Shown: positions 22,492 to 31,134, numbered from the stretch's first letter. The stretch is 40,247 nt of DNA from Thermoleophilia bacterium (GCA_025927685.1 JAICKX010000017.1:1-40247); one strand, 5' to 3'. Notes: generated by a model from the sequence alone, not told the origin. Numbers and translations: made by a program.

Positions 22492-23259
22492 CTACACCTC
22501 GACGTCATTCGCGCCGGCCGCCGCCAGCGCGGCCACCCGCTCGGCGATCCCGGCCCGGTGCCATTCGCTCACGCCGACTGCGGCGTGCAGGTTCGTCGTC
22601 CAGGCGACGATGCGCGTGCCGGCATCGGTCGTCCCGGTCATGAAGTGCGTCTGTGTCCGGGCGTCGGCGATCGGCGGCTCGTCGTCCCCGAGATCGCAGC
22701 CGATGGTCTCGGAGAACGCCGTGATCACGCCGCGCCCGTTCAGCAGGACGAGCTCGATCCGCTCGTCCTCGATCCGCTCGCGCAGGAACGGCGCGTCCTG
22801 GCGCAGGAGCACCGCTCGCGACGACTCCGGCAGGAGGCCCCAGGTCGGGTTGGTCGCCCACTGGACGAGGGTGAGATGGCATGCCGTACCGCGGTAGTAG
22901 CTGACGCCGGTCCCGTTCAGGACGCGCTCGAGGACGTCGAACCAGCGCCGGTACGGGTGCCGCTCGAAGTACCAGTTGCAGCCCTCGAAGACGCGGGCCA
23001 GCACGTGGTCCTCGACGTTCCCCAGCGAGTTCGCGCCGACGGAGAGGAGGGTCTCGAGCCGCTGGGTGTCCTCCCGCAGGAGCGACCCCTCCGAGTCCAG
23101 GAACTCGAGCCGGTTGGGGTTCAGGCCGATCGTGGCGACCTTGGCATTGCGGGGATCGCCGAACCCGACGACCGGCGTCGAGCCGGGGATGACGTTGCAG
23201 CCCTCCGGAGGCGGCCGGCGGAGCCGCTCCTCGACGTACCTGGGGATGGGGCCGGTCAC
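22492..23259 (-). CDS. Uncharacterised protein, last gene of Mo-hydroxylase operon
   Basis: The product is 255 residues. It contains PGSTPVVGFGDPRNAKVATI, GLNPNRLEFLDSEGSL, PYRRWFDVLERVL, CHLTLVQWATNPTWGLLP and ELVLLNGRGVITAF. I recall this as a conserved bacterial protein of unknown function. The GLNP turn, later strands and NGR loop are loosely like a uracil-DNA glycosylase fold, but this is weak. There is no signal peptide or membrane segment. The start GTG 23259 overlaps the stop of the FAD-subunit gene (GTGA), placing it fourth in the molybdenum hydroxylase operon. Whether it serves that enzyme or merely shares the transcript cannot be read here. Confidence 0.75.
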   Translation of the reverse strand: MTGPIPRYVEERLRRPPPEGCNVIPGSTPVVGFGDPRNAKVATIGLNPNRLEFLDSEGSLLREDTQRLETLLSVGANSLGNVEDHVLARVFEGCNWYFERHPYRRWFDVLERVLNGTGVSYYRGTACHLTLVQWATNPTWGLLPESSRAVLLRQDAPFLRERIEDERIELVLLNGRGVITAFSETIGCDLGDDEPPIADARTQTHFMTGTTDAGTRIVAWTTNLHAAVGVSEWHRAGIAERVAALAAAGANDVEV

Positions 23260-24128
23260 CGCCCGACGGCGGCGCGCGCGTCCGATGCCAGTGTCTCGAG
23301 CAGGCGCCGCTTCCAGCGTGTCATCTCGAGACCGGGCAGGCCGGCGGCCGGGTCGTCCGGGTCGAGCGGGCGGGGCAGGTTGGAGACGCCGATCGCCGCC
23401 ATCCGCACATCGTCCCCGAAGCGGGCCGCCGCGACCCCGACGAGGGCGAAGCTCCACGCCGCCCGCTCGCCGGCGATGACGTAGGTGCTGGCATCCGGCG
23501 CGCGCGGCACCTCGACGGCGGTCAGGAACTCGCCCGGCTCGAGCACGAGCGTCGAGCGGCGCTCCGCCGTCGCCTTGCGGTAGAGGTCGGCGAGCGGCAT
23601 CCGCCGGCCGGTCGTCTCGACCTCGGCGTCAAGAACGAGCAGCGCCGCAGCCAGGTCGGACGGCGCCACCGAGATGCAGTCGCCCGGCTCGAGGCCGTGC
23701 TTTCGGTGATCGCCGATCTGGGCGTAGCACGTCTCGCCGCCGCGCAGCCAGCACTGGAGGTCGGGGTGGCGGAAGTACCAGCACCGCACCTGCTGGCACA
23801 GGTTGCCGCCGACCGTCCCCATCTCGCGCAGCTGCGGCGAGCCGACGGCTCCAGCGGCCTGGCGGAGGCCCGGGAAGCGCTCGCCGATCCCGGCGTCGCG
23901 CTCGACGTCGGCGACCGAGGTGGTGGCGCCGATCCGTACCCCGCCCCCGTCGTGCTCGATGCCCGAGAGGCCGAGCGCGCGCAGGTCGACCACCTCGTCG
24001 GCCGGCAGGATGCCGCGGTCGAGCTGCGTGAGGAGATCGGTGCCCCCGCCCATCGCGCGGGCGCCGGCACGAAGCAGCGCGGCGGCTTCGCCCGCGTCGG
24101 CGGGCCGTGCGTAGCCGAACGCCCTCAT
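23256..24128 (-). CDS. Molybdenum hydroxylase FAD-binding subunit with extra cysteines
   Basis: The product is 290 residues (CoxM/PaoB family). FAD-binding motifs are AMGGGTDLL (26-34) and GTVGGNLCQ (104-112). Five cysteines at 111, 116, 126, 134 and 151 lie in and after the segment QVRCWYFRHPDLQCWLRGG. A similar four-cysteine insertion holds a [4Fe-4S] cluster in PaoB-like FAD subunits, so a cluster is likely here, with 116, 126, 134 and 151 the best ligand candidates. The subunit passes electrons from the iron-sulfur protein to FAD. Its ATG 24128 overlaps the stop of the large subunit (ATGA) and its stop overlaps the next gene. Confidence 0.92.
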   Translation of the reverse strand: MRAFGYARPADAGEAAALLRAGARAMGGGTDLLTQLDRGILPADEVVDLRALGLSGIEHDGGGVRIGATTSVADVERDAGIGERFPGLRQAAGAVGSPQLREMGTVGGNLCQQVRCWYFRHPDLQCWLRGGETCYAQIGDHRKHGLEPGDCISVAPSDLAAALLVLDAEVETTGRRMPLADLYRKATAERRSTLVLEPGEFLTAVEVPRAPDASTYVIAGERAAWSFALVGVAAARFGDDVRMAAIGVSNLPRPLDPDDPAAGLPGLEMTRWKRRLLETLASDARAAVGR

Positions 24129-26365
24129 GCTCCGAGCGCCTCCAGGACGCGCCGCGGCGTGTACGGGGCCTCGCGCAGCCGCACGCCGAGGGCGTGTGCG
24201 AGCGCGTTGCCGATGGCGGCGGCGGTCGGGATGATCGGCGGCTCGCCGAGCCCCTTCACGCCCATCCTGAGGTGCGGGTCGGGGTCGCCGACGAACTCGC
24301 AGACGACCTCGGGAACGTCGGCGATCGTCGGGACCTTGTAGTCCTCGAGGCCGGCGTTCACGACCGTGCCCGTCGTCGGGTCGACGACGCGCTCCTCCAT
24401 CAGCGCGAAGCCGATCGCCTGGAGCACGCCGCCCATGACCTGGCTCCGCGCCCCCATGGGGTTGACGACCCGGCCGATGTCGTGGACCGCGACGACGCGC
24501 TCGACCGTGACGGCGCCGGTGCCGGTGTCGACCGCGATCTGGGCGATCTGGCAGCCGAAGGTGTTCACGTTCATGCCGTCGGGGTTCGGGCCGCGGGACC
24601 CCGAGCCGGAGATCCAGGCGTTCCCGAGCTTGCCGGTCACCTCGGTGACGGGCTCGCGCAGCGTGCCGTCGACCGAGCGGATCTCGCCGTCCTCGAGCGT
24701 CAGGTCGGAGGCCGCGATCTCGAACATGTCGGCGGCCAGGCCCAGGATGTCGGTACGCACGCTGTGGGCCGCCATCCGCACCGCCGGCGCGATCGAGGCG
24801 AGGGTCATCGAGCCGCCGGAGGCCGGTCCGTGCCCGATCCGCGAGGTGTCGCCGGCGTGGACCGTGATCTCGCCGGCCGGGATGCCGAGCCGCTCGGACG
24901 CGATCACCGCGCATGCCGTCATGGTGCCGGTGCCGAGGTCCTGGAGGCCGACGGTGACCGTCGGCCGGGCGCTCTTCCCGATCCGCACCTCGGCGTAAGC
25001 CGGCGGCCCGCCGGCGCCCCACCAGTACTGGCTCGCGACGCCCATGCCGCGCCGGACGCGGCCGTCGCCGCGGAGGCCGTCCCGCCCCTCCCAGCCGGCC
25101 AGCTCGGCGGCGCGCTCGTAGGCCTTCAGGAGCCCCTTCGAGGTGTAGGGCTTGCCGCTCTCCGGGTCGTTCTCGGTGTGGTTCAGGCGGCGGATCTCGA
25201 TCGGGTCGATCCCGACCTTCTCGGCGAGCTCGTCGAGCGCCTGCTCGAAGCCGAACGTGCCCTCCATCACGCCCGGGGCGCGGAACGCCGCCGACGGGCC
25301 GAGGTTCATGCGCACCGGTGCCGTCATGAGCCGCAGGTTCGGGCAGGCGTAGACCGACTTCACCGGCTCGAGCACCGGGAAGGGCCATCCGCCGGTGCCC
25401 ATGCCGATCATCGCCGTGGCCTCGACGGCCTCGAGGCGGCCGTCCCTCGACGCCCCGATCGTGTAGTCCATCTTGGCGGGGGTGCGGAAGCCGGCGGCGA
25501 GGTTCTCCTCGCGGCGGCTGTTCACGAGCCGCACCGGCCGGCGTGCCCGCCGCGACAGCTCGGCGGCGAGGAGGCCCTGCGGGCCGACGCCGAACTTCGA
25601 CCCGAACCCGCCGCCCATGAACTCGCAGATGATCCGCACCTGGTCGGGCTCGAGCCCGAACGCGTCGGCGATCGTCGAGCGCGCGTCGAAGATCGCCTGC
25701 GTCGAGCTCCAGACGGTGAGGCCGTCCTCGCGCCAGTCGGCGACCGCCGCGTGCGGCTCGAGGGAGTTGTGGAGCTGCGCAGGGACGGCGTAGCTCGCCT
25801 CGACGGTGACCTCGGCCGCGGACAGCGCGGCGTCCGGGTCGCCGCGCACGTGCTCGGTCGGCTCCTCCAGGAAGTCCTGCTTCTCGAAGCCGTCGTCGAT
25901 CGTCGACACGAAGCCCAGCACCTCGTACTCGGGAGCGAGCGCCGCCACGCCCGCCTCGGCCGCGTCCGGCGTGTCGGCCGCGACAACCGCGATCGCCGCG
26001 CCCGCGAACGCCGGCGCGTCGGTGAGCGGCGAGCCGGCGTGCTCCGGCCCCTCGCCGGGGCCGAGCACGCAGCGGACGCCGGGGACGGCCCGGGCGGCGT
26101 CCAGGTCGAGCGAGGTGACCCGGGCGTTGGCGTGCGGGCTTCGCAGCACGACCGCCTCGAGGAGGCCCGGAAGGGCGACGTCGACGGTGTAGCGGGCCGA
26201 CCCGGTCGTCCGCGCCCGCGCGCTGATCCGGGGCGTCGGCTCGCCGACCGGCCGGGTGGGGGCGCCGTCCTCGAACTCCGGGGTGTCGTCCTCCTCGACG
26301 AGCGTCCAGCGGACCTCGGTGCGGCCCTCGACGACCGCCTCGGTCTTCACGAGCTTGGCGGTCAC
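24125..26365 (-). CDS. Molybdopterin-binding large subunit of a xanthine dehydrogenase-family hydroxylase
   Basis: The product is 746 residues. Molybdopterin contacts include EFMGGGFGSKFG (near 255) and GSMTLASIAPAV, and the catalytic glutamate is in KGLGEPPIIPT (near 708). The active-site loop reads AAFRAPGVMEG (near 355-362). It lacks the AYxCSFR loop of true form I carbon monoxide dehydrogenase, so CO oxidation is unlikely. The enzyme should hydroxylate an aldehyde or N-heterocycle using water, passing electrons to the small subunit. I chose GTG 26365 because it overlaps the small-subunit stop (GTGA); the frame runs open far upstream without family sequence. The order small-large-FAD is that of the cox operon. 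Confidence 0.93.
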   Translation of the reverse strand: MTAKLVKTEAVVEGRTEVRWTLVEEDDTPEFEDGAPTRPVGEPTPRISARARTTGSARYTVDVALPGLLEAVVLRSPHANARVTSLDLDAARAVPGVRCVLGPGEGPEHAGSPLTDAPAFAGAAIAVVAADTPDAAEAGVAALAPEYEVLGFVSTIDDGFEKQDFLEEPTEHVRGDPDAALSAAEVTVEASYAVPAQLHNSLEPHAAVADWREDGLTVWSSTQAIFDARSTIADAFGLEPDQVRIICEFMGGGFGSKFGVGPQGLLAAELSRRARRPVRLVNSRREENLAAGFRTPAKMDYTIGASRDGRLEAVEATAMIGMGTGGWPFPVLEPVKSVYACPNLRLMTAPVRMNLGPSAAFRAPGVMEGTFGFEQALDELAEKVGIDPIEIRRLNHTENDPESGKPYTSKGLLKAYERAAELAGWEGRDGLRGDGRVRRGMGVASQYWWGAGGPPAYAEVRIGKSARPTVTVGLQDLGTGTMTACAVIASERLGIPAGEITVHAGDTSRIGHGPASGGSMTLASIAPAVRMAAHSVRTDILGLAADMFEIAASDLTLEDGEIRSVDGTLREPVTEVTGKLGNAWISGSGSRGPNPDGMNVNTFGCQIAQIAVDTGTGAVTVERVVAVHDIGRVVNPMGARSQVMGGVLQAIGFALMEERVVDPTTGTVVNAGLEDYKVPTIADVPEVVCEFVGDPDPHLRMGVKGLGEPPIIPTAAAIGNALAHALGVRLREAPYTPRRVLEALGA

Positions 26366-26814
26366 CCGGCCTCCGCGGCGGCGGCCACCGCCTGCTCGAT
26401 GCCCTCGTAGGCGCCGCAGCGGCACAGGTTGCCCGCCATCGCGGTCCGGATCTCCGCCCGGCTCGGCCGCGGCGTGCGCTGGAGGAGCGCGACCGCCGAC
26501 ATCAGCTGGCCCGGCGTGCAGAAGCCGCACTGGAACCCGTCGTGCGCCGTGAAGGCGTCCCGCAGCCGCTCCAGGAGCGGTGTCGAGCCCTCGACGGTGG
26601 CCACCTTCGAGCTGTCGCACGCCGAGGCGAACGTGAGGCACGAGAGCACCGCCCGGCCGTCGAGGAGCACGGTGCACGAGCCGCAGGTGCCCTCGGCGCA
26701 GGCCACCTTCGTGCCGGTCATCGCGAGGTCGGTGCGGAGCACGTCCGCCAGCGAGCGATGCGGCGCCACGTCGAGCTCGTGCGGCTGCCCGTTGATGGTC
26801 AATCGCACCTGCAT
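26362..26814 (-). CDS. 2Fe-2S small subunit of molybdenum hydroxylase
   Basis: The product is 150 residues. All eight cluster cysteines are present: C39, C44, C47 and C59 for the plant-type [2Fe-2S] cluster (ACAEGTCGSCTVLLDG), and C96, C99, C131 and C133 for the distal cluster (FQCGFCTPGQ, NLCRCGAYEG). It carries electrons from the molybdenum centre to the FAD subunit. It is the first gene of a four-gene operon with four-base overlaps. TAACCT ends 8 nt before ATG 26814 on the minus strand, so the operon is probably leaderless. The upstream region is shared with the divergent SNF2 gene. Confidence 0.95.
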   Translation of the reverse strand: MQVRLTINGQPHELDVAPHRSLADVLRTDLAMTGTKVACAEGTCGSCTVLLDGRAVLSCLTFASACDSSKVATVEGSTPLLERLRDAFTAHDGFQCGFCTPGQLMSAVALLQRTPRPSRAEIRTAMAGNLCRCGAYEGIEQAVAAAAEAG

Positions 26815-26821
26815 CCAGGGC

Positions 26822-26828
26822 TAGGTTA
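26822..26828. promoter_or_regulatory. Overlapping divergent -10 elements (bidirectional promoter)
   Basis: The seven bases TAGGTTA read TAGGTT on the plus strand (26822-26827) and TAACCT on the minus strand (26828-26823), both TAnnnT. The plus element would start transcription near 26834 for the SNF2 gene. The minus element ends 8 nt before ATG 26814 of the Mo-hydroxylase operon. Confidence 0.5.
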
Positions 26829-26854
26829 CAAGTTTGTCCCTCCCCTCCACCGCA

Positions 26855-29524
26855 ATGGCCCGGCGGTCGCCGCTCGAGCTCGCGTACGTCCCGCGCGGCG
26901 TCGAGGAGCCGCTTCTCGGGTACTACTCGATGACGCCGCTCACGCCCGGTGGATGGGCCGACCTCCTGGGCGAGGCGGGCCTCCCCGACACGCTGCGCCG
27001 GCTCTCCCAGTCGATCGCCGTGGGGCAGAGCCACCGCACCGTCGAGATGCGCTGCCTCGAGATGCTCCCCGCCCTCGCGCACCTCCTGACCGAGCGCGAC
27101 GGGCCCTCCAGCGCGTCCGTGCGCGCGTGGCGGCTGGCGGCCCGCGTCGTCGAGCAGGCCGTCGTCGCGGGAGGCTCGATCCCGGACCTGGCCCGCTTCT
27201 CGGCCGCCTTCCCCGCCGCCGGGCATGCCGTGGTCGTGCGCGACGAGGAGGGCGAGGCCAACCCTCCCAGCGCCGCCGACGCGATCGCGGGGTTCGTGGA
27301 CGCCGCCATGCGCGCCCTGTCCGCCGCGGTGCGCGACCCGCGCATCCTGCGCACGCCGGAGGCGCACGGCGACATCGTCGACCTGGGGATGCTCCAACCG
27401 CTGCTCCGGGCGGTTGCGCCCGACCTCGGCCTGGCGCCGCCGCTCGTGCGGCTGCACGACACGCTCGACCCGCTGCGCCTGCGGCTCGAGGCCCCGCTCG
27501 ACGCCGACGCCGGCTGGCCGCTCCACACCGAGCCGGCTGACCCGGCGATCCTGCGCAGGGCGGCCCGCATCTTCGCTCCGCTCGCGCATGCGGCCGACGG
27601 CCGGGTGACGCTCGGCCAACAGGGCGTGGTGGAGCTCCGGCTCGCGGCCTCGGCGCTGGAGTTCGCCGGCGCCAAGGTCGAGCTGCCGCCGGAGCTGGTC
27701 GAGGAGCAGGATCTCGAGTACGACGAGGCCCACCTCGAGCTGGCGGCGGGCGCGCTCTCCCTCGGGGGCGTCGTCCGCTACGACCTGCGCGCGTCGCTCG
27801 GCGGGCGCGAGATCAGCCAGGAGGAGTTCCAGGCGCTCGCCGCCGCCACCCAGCCGCTGGTGCGGGTCGGCGGCGAGTGGCGCGCGCTCAAGGGCCGGGC
27901 GCTGGCGCGGGCGAAGGCGCTCGCCGCGATCGCCCTGCACGGCGCGTCGATGCCGGCCATGACCGCCCTCGGCGCGGCGCTGGCGGGGCGGTACGAGGTG
28001 CGCGGGCTGGCGGTGGACGTGGGCGACCCGCACGGCGAGCTCGAGGAGCTGGTCGGCCGACTGCGCGCGCCCGAGCTGCTCGACCCGGACGAGCCGCCGG
28101 ACGCGTTCCAGGGCGAGTTGCGCCCGTACCAGAAGGTCGGGCTGGGCTGGCTCGCGCGCACGCGCGAGATGGGCCTCGGCGCGCTCCTGGCCGACGACAT
28201 GGGCCTCGGCAAGACCGTGCAGGTGATCGCCTACCTGCTCGACCGGAGCGACGGCATCGAGCGGCCGGCGCTGATCGTGTGCCCGACGTCGGTGCTTGGG
28301 AACTGGCAGCGCGAGCTGCGCCGGTTCGCGCCCGGGCTCTCGGTGCACATCCACCACGGCCCGGACCGCAAGCGCGACGTGGAGGCGCTCGAGCCATGGG
28401 ACGTGGTGCTGACGTCATATGCGCTCCTGCCGCGCGACCGCCGCCTCTTCACCGAGGGCAGCTGGCGCGTTCTCGTCCTCGACGAGGCCCAGGCCGTCAA
28501 GAACCCGCTCACCCACGCGGCCCAGACCGCCCGCCAGGTCGAGGCGGGCCACCGGGTGGCGCTCACCGGGACGCCGGTCGAGAACCGGCTCGACGACCTG
28601 TGGTCGATCATGCACATCCTGAACCCGGGCCTCCTGGGGACGCGCACCGGCTTCCGGCGCCTGATCGCGAGCCCGATCGAGCGCCGGGCCGATGCCGGCG
28701 CGGAGGAGGCGCTCGTGCGCATGACGCGGCCCTTTCTGCTGCGGCGGCGGAAGGTCGACCCGGACGTCCTGCCCGACCTGCCGCCGCGCCAGGACTCGAC
28801 GGAGTTCTGCACGCTCACGGTCGAGCAGGCGGCGCTCTACCAGGCCACGATCGACGCCATGATGCGTGACGTCCGCGGCGCGGCCGGGATCGAGCGGCGC
28901 GGCCACGTGCTGGCCCTCATCACGCGCTTGAAGCAGGTCTGCAACCACCCGCTCCACGCGCTGGGGAAGCCGGGCGCCCTCGCCGGCCGGTCCGGCAAGC
29001 TCGACCGGCTCACGGAGATGTTGTCGGAGGCGCTGGCCGAGGGCGACTCCGCGCTCGTCTTCACCCAGTACGCGGTGATGGGCGGCCTGCTCTCCGGCCA
29101 CGTCGAGCGCGAGCTCGAGGTCGAGCGGCTCTACCTCGACGGCTCCACGCCCCGGACCGAGCGCGAGCGGATCGTCGACCGCTTCCAGGAGCCGAACGGG
29201 GCCCCCCGGGTGCTCGTGATGTCGCTTCGCGCCGGCGGGCTGGGGCTCAACCTGACGGCGGCGAACCACGTCTTCCACTTCGACCGCTGGTGGAACCCGG
29301 CCGTGGAGGACCAGGCGTCCGACCGCGCCCATCGCATCGGCCAGACGCGGGCCGTCCAGGTGCACAAGATGGTCTGCGCCGGGACGATCGAGGAGCGGAT
29401 CGACGAGCTGATCACCGGCAAGCGCGACCTCGCGGCCCGGATCGTCGACCGCGGCGTCGAGTCGGCGCTCTCCGAGCTCGGCGACGACGACCTGGCGGAG
29501 CTTGTCGCGCTGCGCGAATCGTGA
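26855..29524 (+). CDS. SNF2/Rad54-family DNA translocase (HepA-like)
   Basis: The product is 889 residues from ATG 26855; an in-frame TTG at 26834 is an alternative because a -10 element lies 6 nt upstream of it. The N-terminal 420 residues match the bacterial SNF2-associated region. Helicase motifs are complete: motif I LLADDMGLGKTVQVIAYLL (near 446), motif II VLVLDEAQAVKN (near 542), motif III ALTGTPVENRLDDL, motif V GGLGLNLTAANHVFHFD and motif VI ASDRAHRIGQTRAVQ (near 820). The protein should use ATP to translocate on double-stranded DNA and remodel bound proteins; RapA-like polymerase recycling or repair are family roles. No SWIM-domain partner gene is adjacent. Confidence 0.93.
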   Translation: MARRSPLELAYVPRGVEEPLLGYYSMTPLTPGGWADLLGEAGLPDTLRRLSQSIAVGQSHRTVEMRCLEMLPALAHLLTERDGPSSASVRAWRLAARVVEQAVVAGGSIPDLARFSAAFPAAGHAVVVRDEEGEANPPSAADAIAGFVDAAMRALSAAVRDPRILRTPEAHGDIVDLGMLQPLLRAVAPDLGLAPPLVRLHDTLDPLRLRLEAPLDADAGWPLHTEPADPAILRRAARIFAPLAHAADGRVTLGQQGVVELRLAASALEFAGAKVELPPELVEEQDLEYDEAHLELAAGALSLGGVVRYDLRASLGGREISQEEFQALAAATQPLVRVGGEWRALKGRALARAKALAAIALHGASMPAMTALGAALAGRYEVRGLAVDVGDPHGELEELVGRLRAPELLDPDEPPDAFQGELRPYQKVGLGWLARTREMGLGALLADDMGLGKTVQVIAYLLDRSDGIERPALIVCPTSVLGNWQRELRRFAPGLSVHIHHGPDRKRDVEALEPWDVVLTSYALLPRDRRLFTEGSWRVLVLDEAQAVKNPLTHAAQTARQVEAGHRVALTGTPVENRLDDLWSIMHILNPGLLGTRTGFRRLIASPIERRADAGAEEALVRMTRPFLLRRRKVDPDVLPDLPPRQDSTEFCTLTVEQAALYQATIDAMMRDVRGAAGIERRGHVLALITRLKQVCNHPLHALGKPGALAGRSGKLDRLTEMLSEALAEGDSALVFTQYAVMGGLLSGHVERELEVERLYLDGSTPRTERERIVDRFQEPNGAPRVLVMSLRAGGLGLNLTAANHVFHFDRWWNPAVEDQASDRAHRIGQTRAVQVHKMVCAGTIEERIDELITGKRDLAARIVDRGVESALSELGDDDLAELVALRES

Positions 29525-29530
29525 CGCGGA

Positions 29531-29536
29531 TACACT
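29531..29536 (+). promoter_or_regulatory. -10 element for M20 peptidase gene
   Basis: TACACT fits TAnnnT and ends exactly 7 nt before ATG 29544, just after the SNF2 stop codon. It suggests an independent leaderless transcript. Confidence 0.5.
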
Positions 29537-29543
29537 CGCGCGC

Positions 29544-30608
29544 ATGACCGCGCTCGAGCTGCTGCGGAGGCTCGTCGAGCTCGAGAGCCCCACGGCCGAC
29601 CACGAGCGGCTCTCGCACATCGGCCTCTTCATCTCCGCCGAGCTCGAGTCGCTCGGCGGGAGGGTCGAGTTCCGCGGCCGGCACCTGATGGCCCGCTTCG
29701 GCGACGGCGGCGCGCCGCTCGTCCTCGCAGCGCACATGGACACGGTCTGGCCGGCCGGGACGCTCATGCAGATGCCGTTCCGGGTCGACGGCGGGTACGC
29801 GCACGGGCCGGGCGTGCTCGACATGAAGGCCGGAATCGTGACGGCGATCGAGGCCGTGCGGCGGGCGGGGTCGCCGGCCGGTCCGGTGTGCGTGCTCGTC
29901 ACCGCCGACGAGGAGATCGGAAGCCCCACGGGCCGCCCGGTCGTCGAGGGGCTGGCGCGCGAGGCGCGGGCCGTGCTCGTCCTCGAGCCGCCGGTGCGCG
30001 ACGGCACGATCACGACCTCCAGGTCGGGCCTCGCCCGCTACCAGCTCCAGATCCGGGGCCGGGCGGCGCACGCCGGCAACGGCTGGCGGGCCGGCGTGTC
30101 GGCCATCGAGGAGCTGGCCCACCAGGTTGCGGCGGTGCACGCCCTGGCCGACGACGCCGCCGGCGTGCGCACGAACGTCGGCCAGGTGGGCGGCGGGACG
30201 GGCGACAACGTCGTCGCCGCCGAGGCGTGGGCCCGGATCGACGCCCGCGCGTGGACGGCCGACGCGCAGGCTCGGCTGGAGGCCGCGATCTACGGGCTCG
30301 AGCCGCTGCTCGACGGCTCGGTGATCGAGGTGAGCGGCGCCGTCACGCGCCCGCCGATGACGCAATCGGCGGACGGAGCCACCCTGGCCGCCCGCACGAT
30401 CCAGATCGCCGCCGACCTCGGGATCGAGCTCTCGGAGAACGCCTCGCCGGGCGGCTCGGACGGCAACTTCGCCGCCGCGGTGGGGACGCCGGTCATCGAC
30501 GGCCTCGGGCCGACCGGCGCCGGCGCCCACGCGGTCGACGAGCGGGTGTCGCTCGAGTCGCTCGAGGAGCGGACGTCGCTCGTCACCGCCCTCGTCGAGC
30601 GGCTCTGA
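29544..30608 (+). CDS. M20-family metallopeptidase (glutamate carboxypeptidase type)
   Basis: The product is 354 residues. The di-zinc motifs are all visible: AAHMDTVWPAG (H64, D66), GPGVLDMKAGIV (D93), TADEEIGSPTG (E123 base and E124), and the late GAHAVDERVSLESL histidine. The lid domain around RGRAAHAGNGWRAGVSA is intact. This is closest to the carboxypeptidase G2 branch, which removes C-terminal glutamate from peptides or folate-like compounds; deacetylases of amino-acid pathways share the fold. No signal peptide is seen, so it is probably cytosolic. ATG 29544 is preferred to the longer open frame because the family starts here and TACACT lies 7 nt before it. Confidence 0.9.
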   Translation: MTALELLRRLVELESPTADHERLSHIGLFISAELESLGGRVEFRGRHLMARFGDGGAPLVLAAHMDTVWPAGTLMQMPFRVDGGYAHGPGVLDMKAGIVTAIEAVRRAGSPAGPVCVLVTADEEIGSPTGRPVVEGLAREARAVLVLEPPVRDGTITTSRSGLARYQLQIRGRAAHAGNGWRAGVSAIEELAHQVAAVHALADDAAGVRTNVGQVGGGTGDNVVAAEAWARIDARAWTADAQARLEAAIYGLEPLLDGSVIEVSGAVTRPPMTQSADGATLAARTIQIAADLGIELSENASPGGSDGNFAAAVGTPVIDGLGPTGAGAHAVDERVSLESLEERTSLVTALVERL

Positions 30609-30614
30609 CGCGGG

Positions 30615-30620
30615 TACGAT
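30615..30620 (+). promoter_or_regulatory. Possible -10 for small membrane-protein gene
   Basis: TACGAT (TAnnnT) lies 74 bp before ATG 30695, giving a leader of about 67 nt that carries a ribosome-binding site. Function in this context is inferred. Confidence 0.3.
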
Positions 30621-30694
30621 CGCAAGGAATCGGGCCCCGGACGGCGAATCACCCGCCGTCCTCATCATTCATCAGCCAAGGGGAGTGAGACCGT

Positions 30695-31120
30695 ATGGAC
30701 ATGTCAAGGGTCACGCGCAGCATGTGGATCGTGATCGGCGGGACGGTGGTCACGCTGGTCGGGACGCTGCTGCTCGACTGGTACTCCGTGAGCGTGGGCT
30801 TCGGTCAGTTCCACGTGAGCGCGAGCGTCGGGGCGTGGGACACCGGGGCGATCGGCAAGCTTGCGGTGCTCGGGTCGCTGGTGATGCTGGTGGGCGTCGT
30901 GCTGCTCTTCGTCCCCAATCCGCCCGAGCTTCCGGTCACGCTGCCGATGGCGATGCTCGCCGCCAGCGCGTTCACGGCGCTGATGGTGGTGCTCAAGTTC
31001 CTCGACATCCACAGCCACACGGCGATCGGCCTGTGGGCGTCGCTGGTGGGCGCGCTGGTCGCGGCGTACGGCGCCTACGAGATGGGCGGCCGGCTGACGA
31101 TGCCGAGCAGCACGCCGTAG
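30695..31120 (+). CDS. Small integral membrane protein of unknown function
   Basis: The product is 141 residues with four predicted helices: WIVIGGTVVTLVGTLLL, LAVLGSLVMLVGVVLLFV, TLPMAMLAASAFTALMVVL and IGLWASLVGALVAAYGAYE. A short external segment (DWYSVSVGFGQFHVSASVGA) follows helix one. I recognise the four-helix layout of many actinobacterial membrane proteins, but no function. A GGGGAG ribosome-binding site precedes ATG 30695; ATG 30701 is equally possible. The gene is convergent with pntB and separated from it by an inverted repeat. Confidence 0.75.
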   Translation: MDMSRVTRSMWIVIGGTVVTLVGTLLLDWYSVSVGFGQFHVSASVGAWDTGAIGKLAVLGSLVMLVGVVLLFVPNPPELPVTLPMAMLAASAFTALMVVLKFLDIHSHTAIGLWASLVGALVAAYGAYEMGGRLTMPSSTP

Positions 31121-31134
31121 GCGCCGGACGGCGC

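Noticed and set aside
20601-22508. 635-residue minus-strand open frame opposite ilvD
   Set aside because: Antisense shadow of a well-conserved gene; no domain, start signal or family text.
22395-22643. 82-residue plus-strand open frame
   Set aside because: Most of it is antisense to the 255-aa gene and becomes Arg/Pro low-complexity sequence.
24125-26814. Carbon monoxide dehydrogenase (coxMSL) annotation
   Set aside because: The gene order fits, but the large subunit has AFRAPG where form I CO dehydrogenase needs AYxCSFR, so CO oxidation is not supported.
26366-28357. Very long minus-strand open frame upstream of the Mo large subunit
   Set aside because: It is antisense to the SNF2 and small-subunit genes and its translation is low-complexity Arg/Ala/Glu text. 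The real large subunit starts at GTG 26365.
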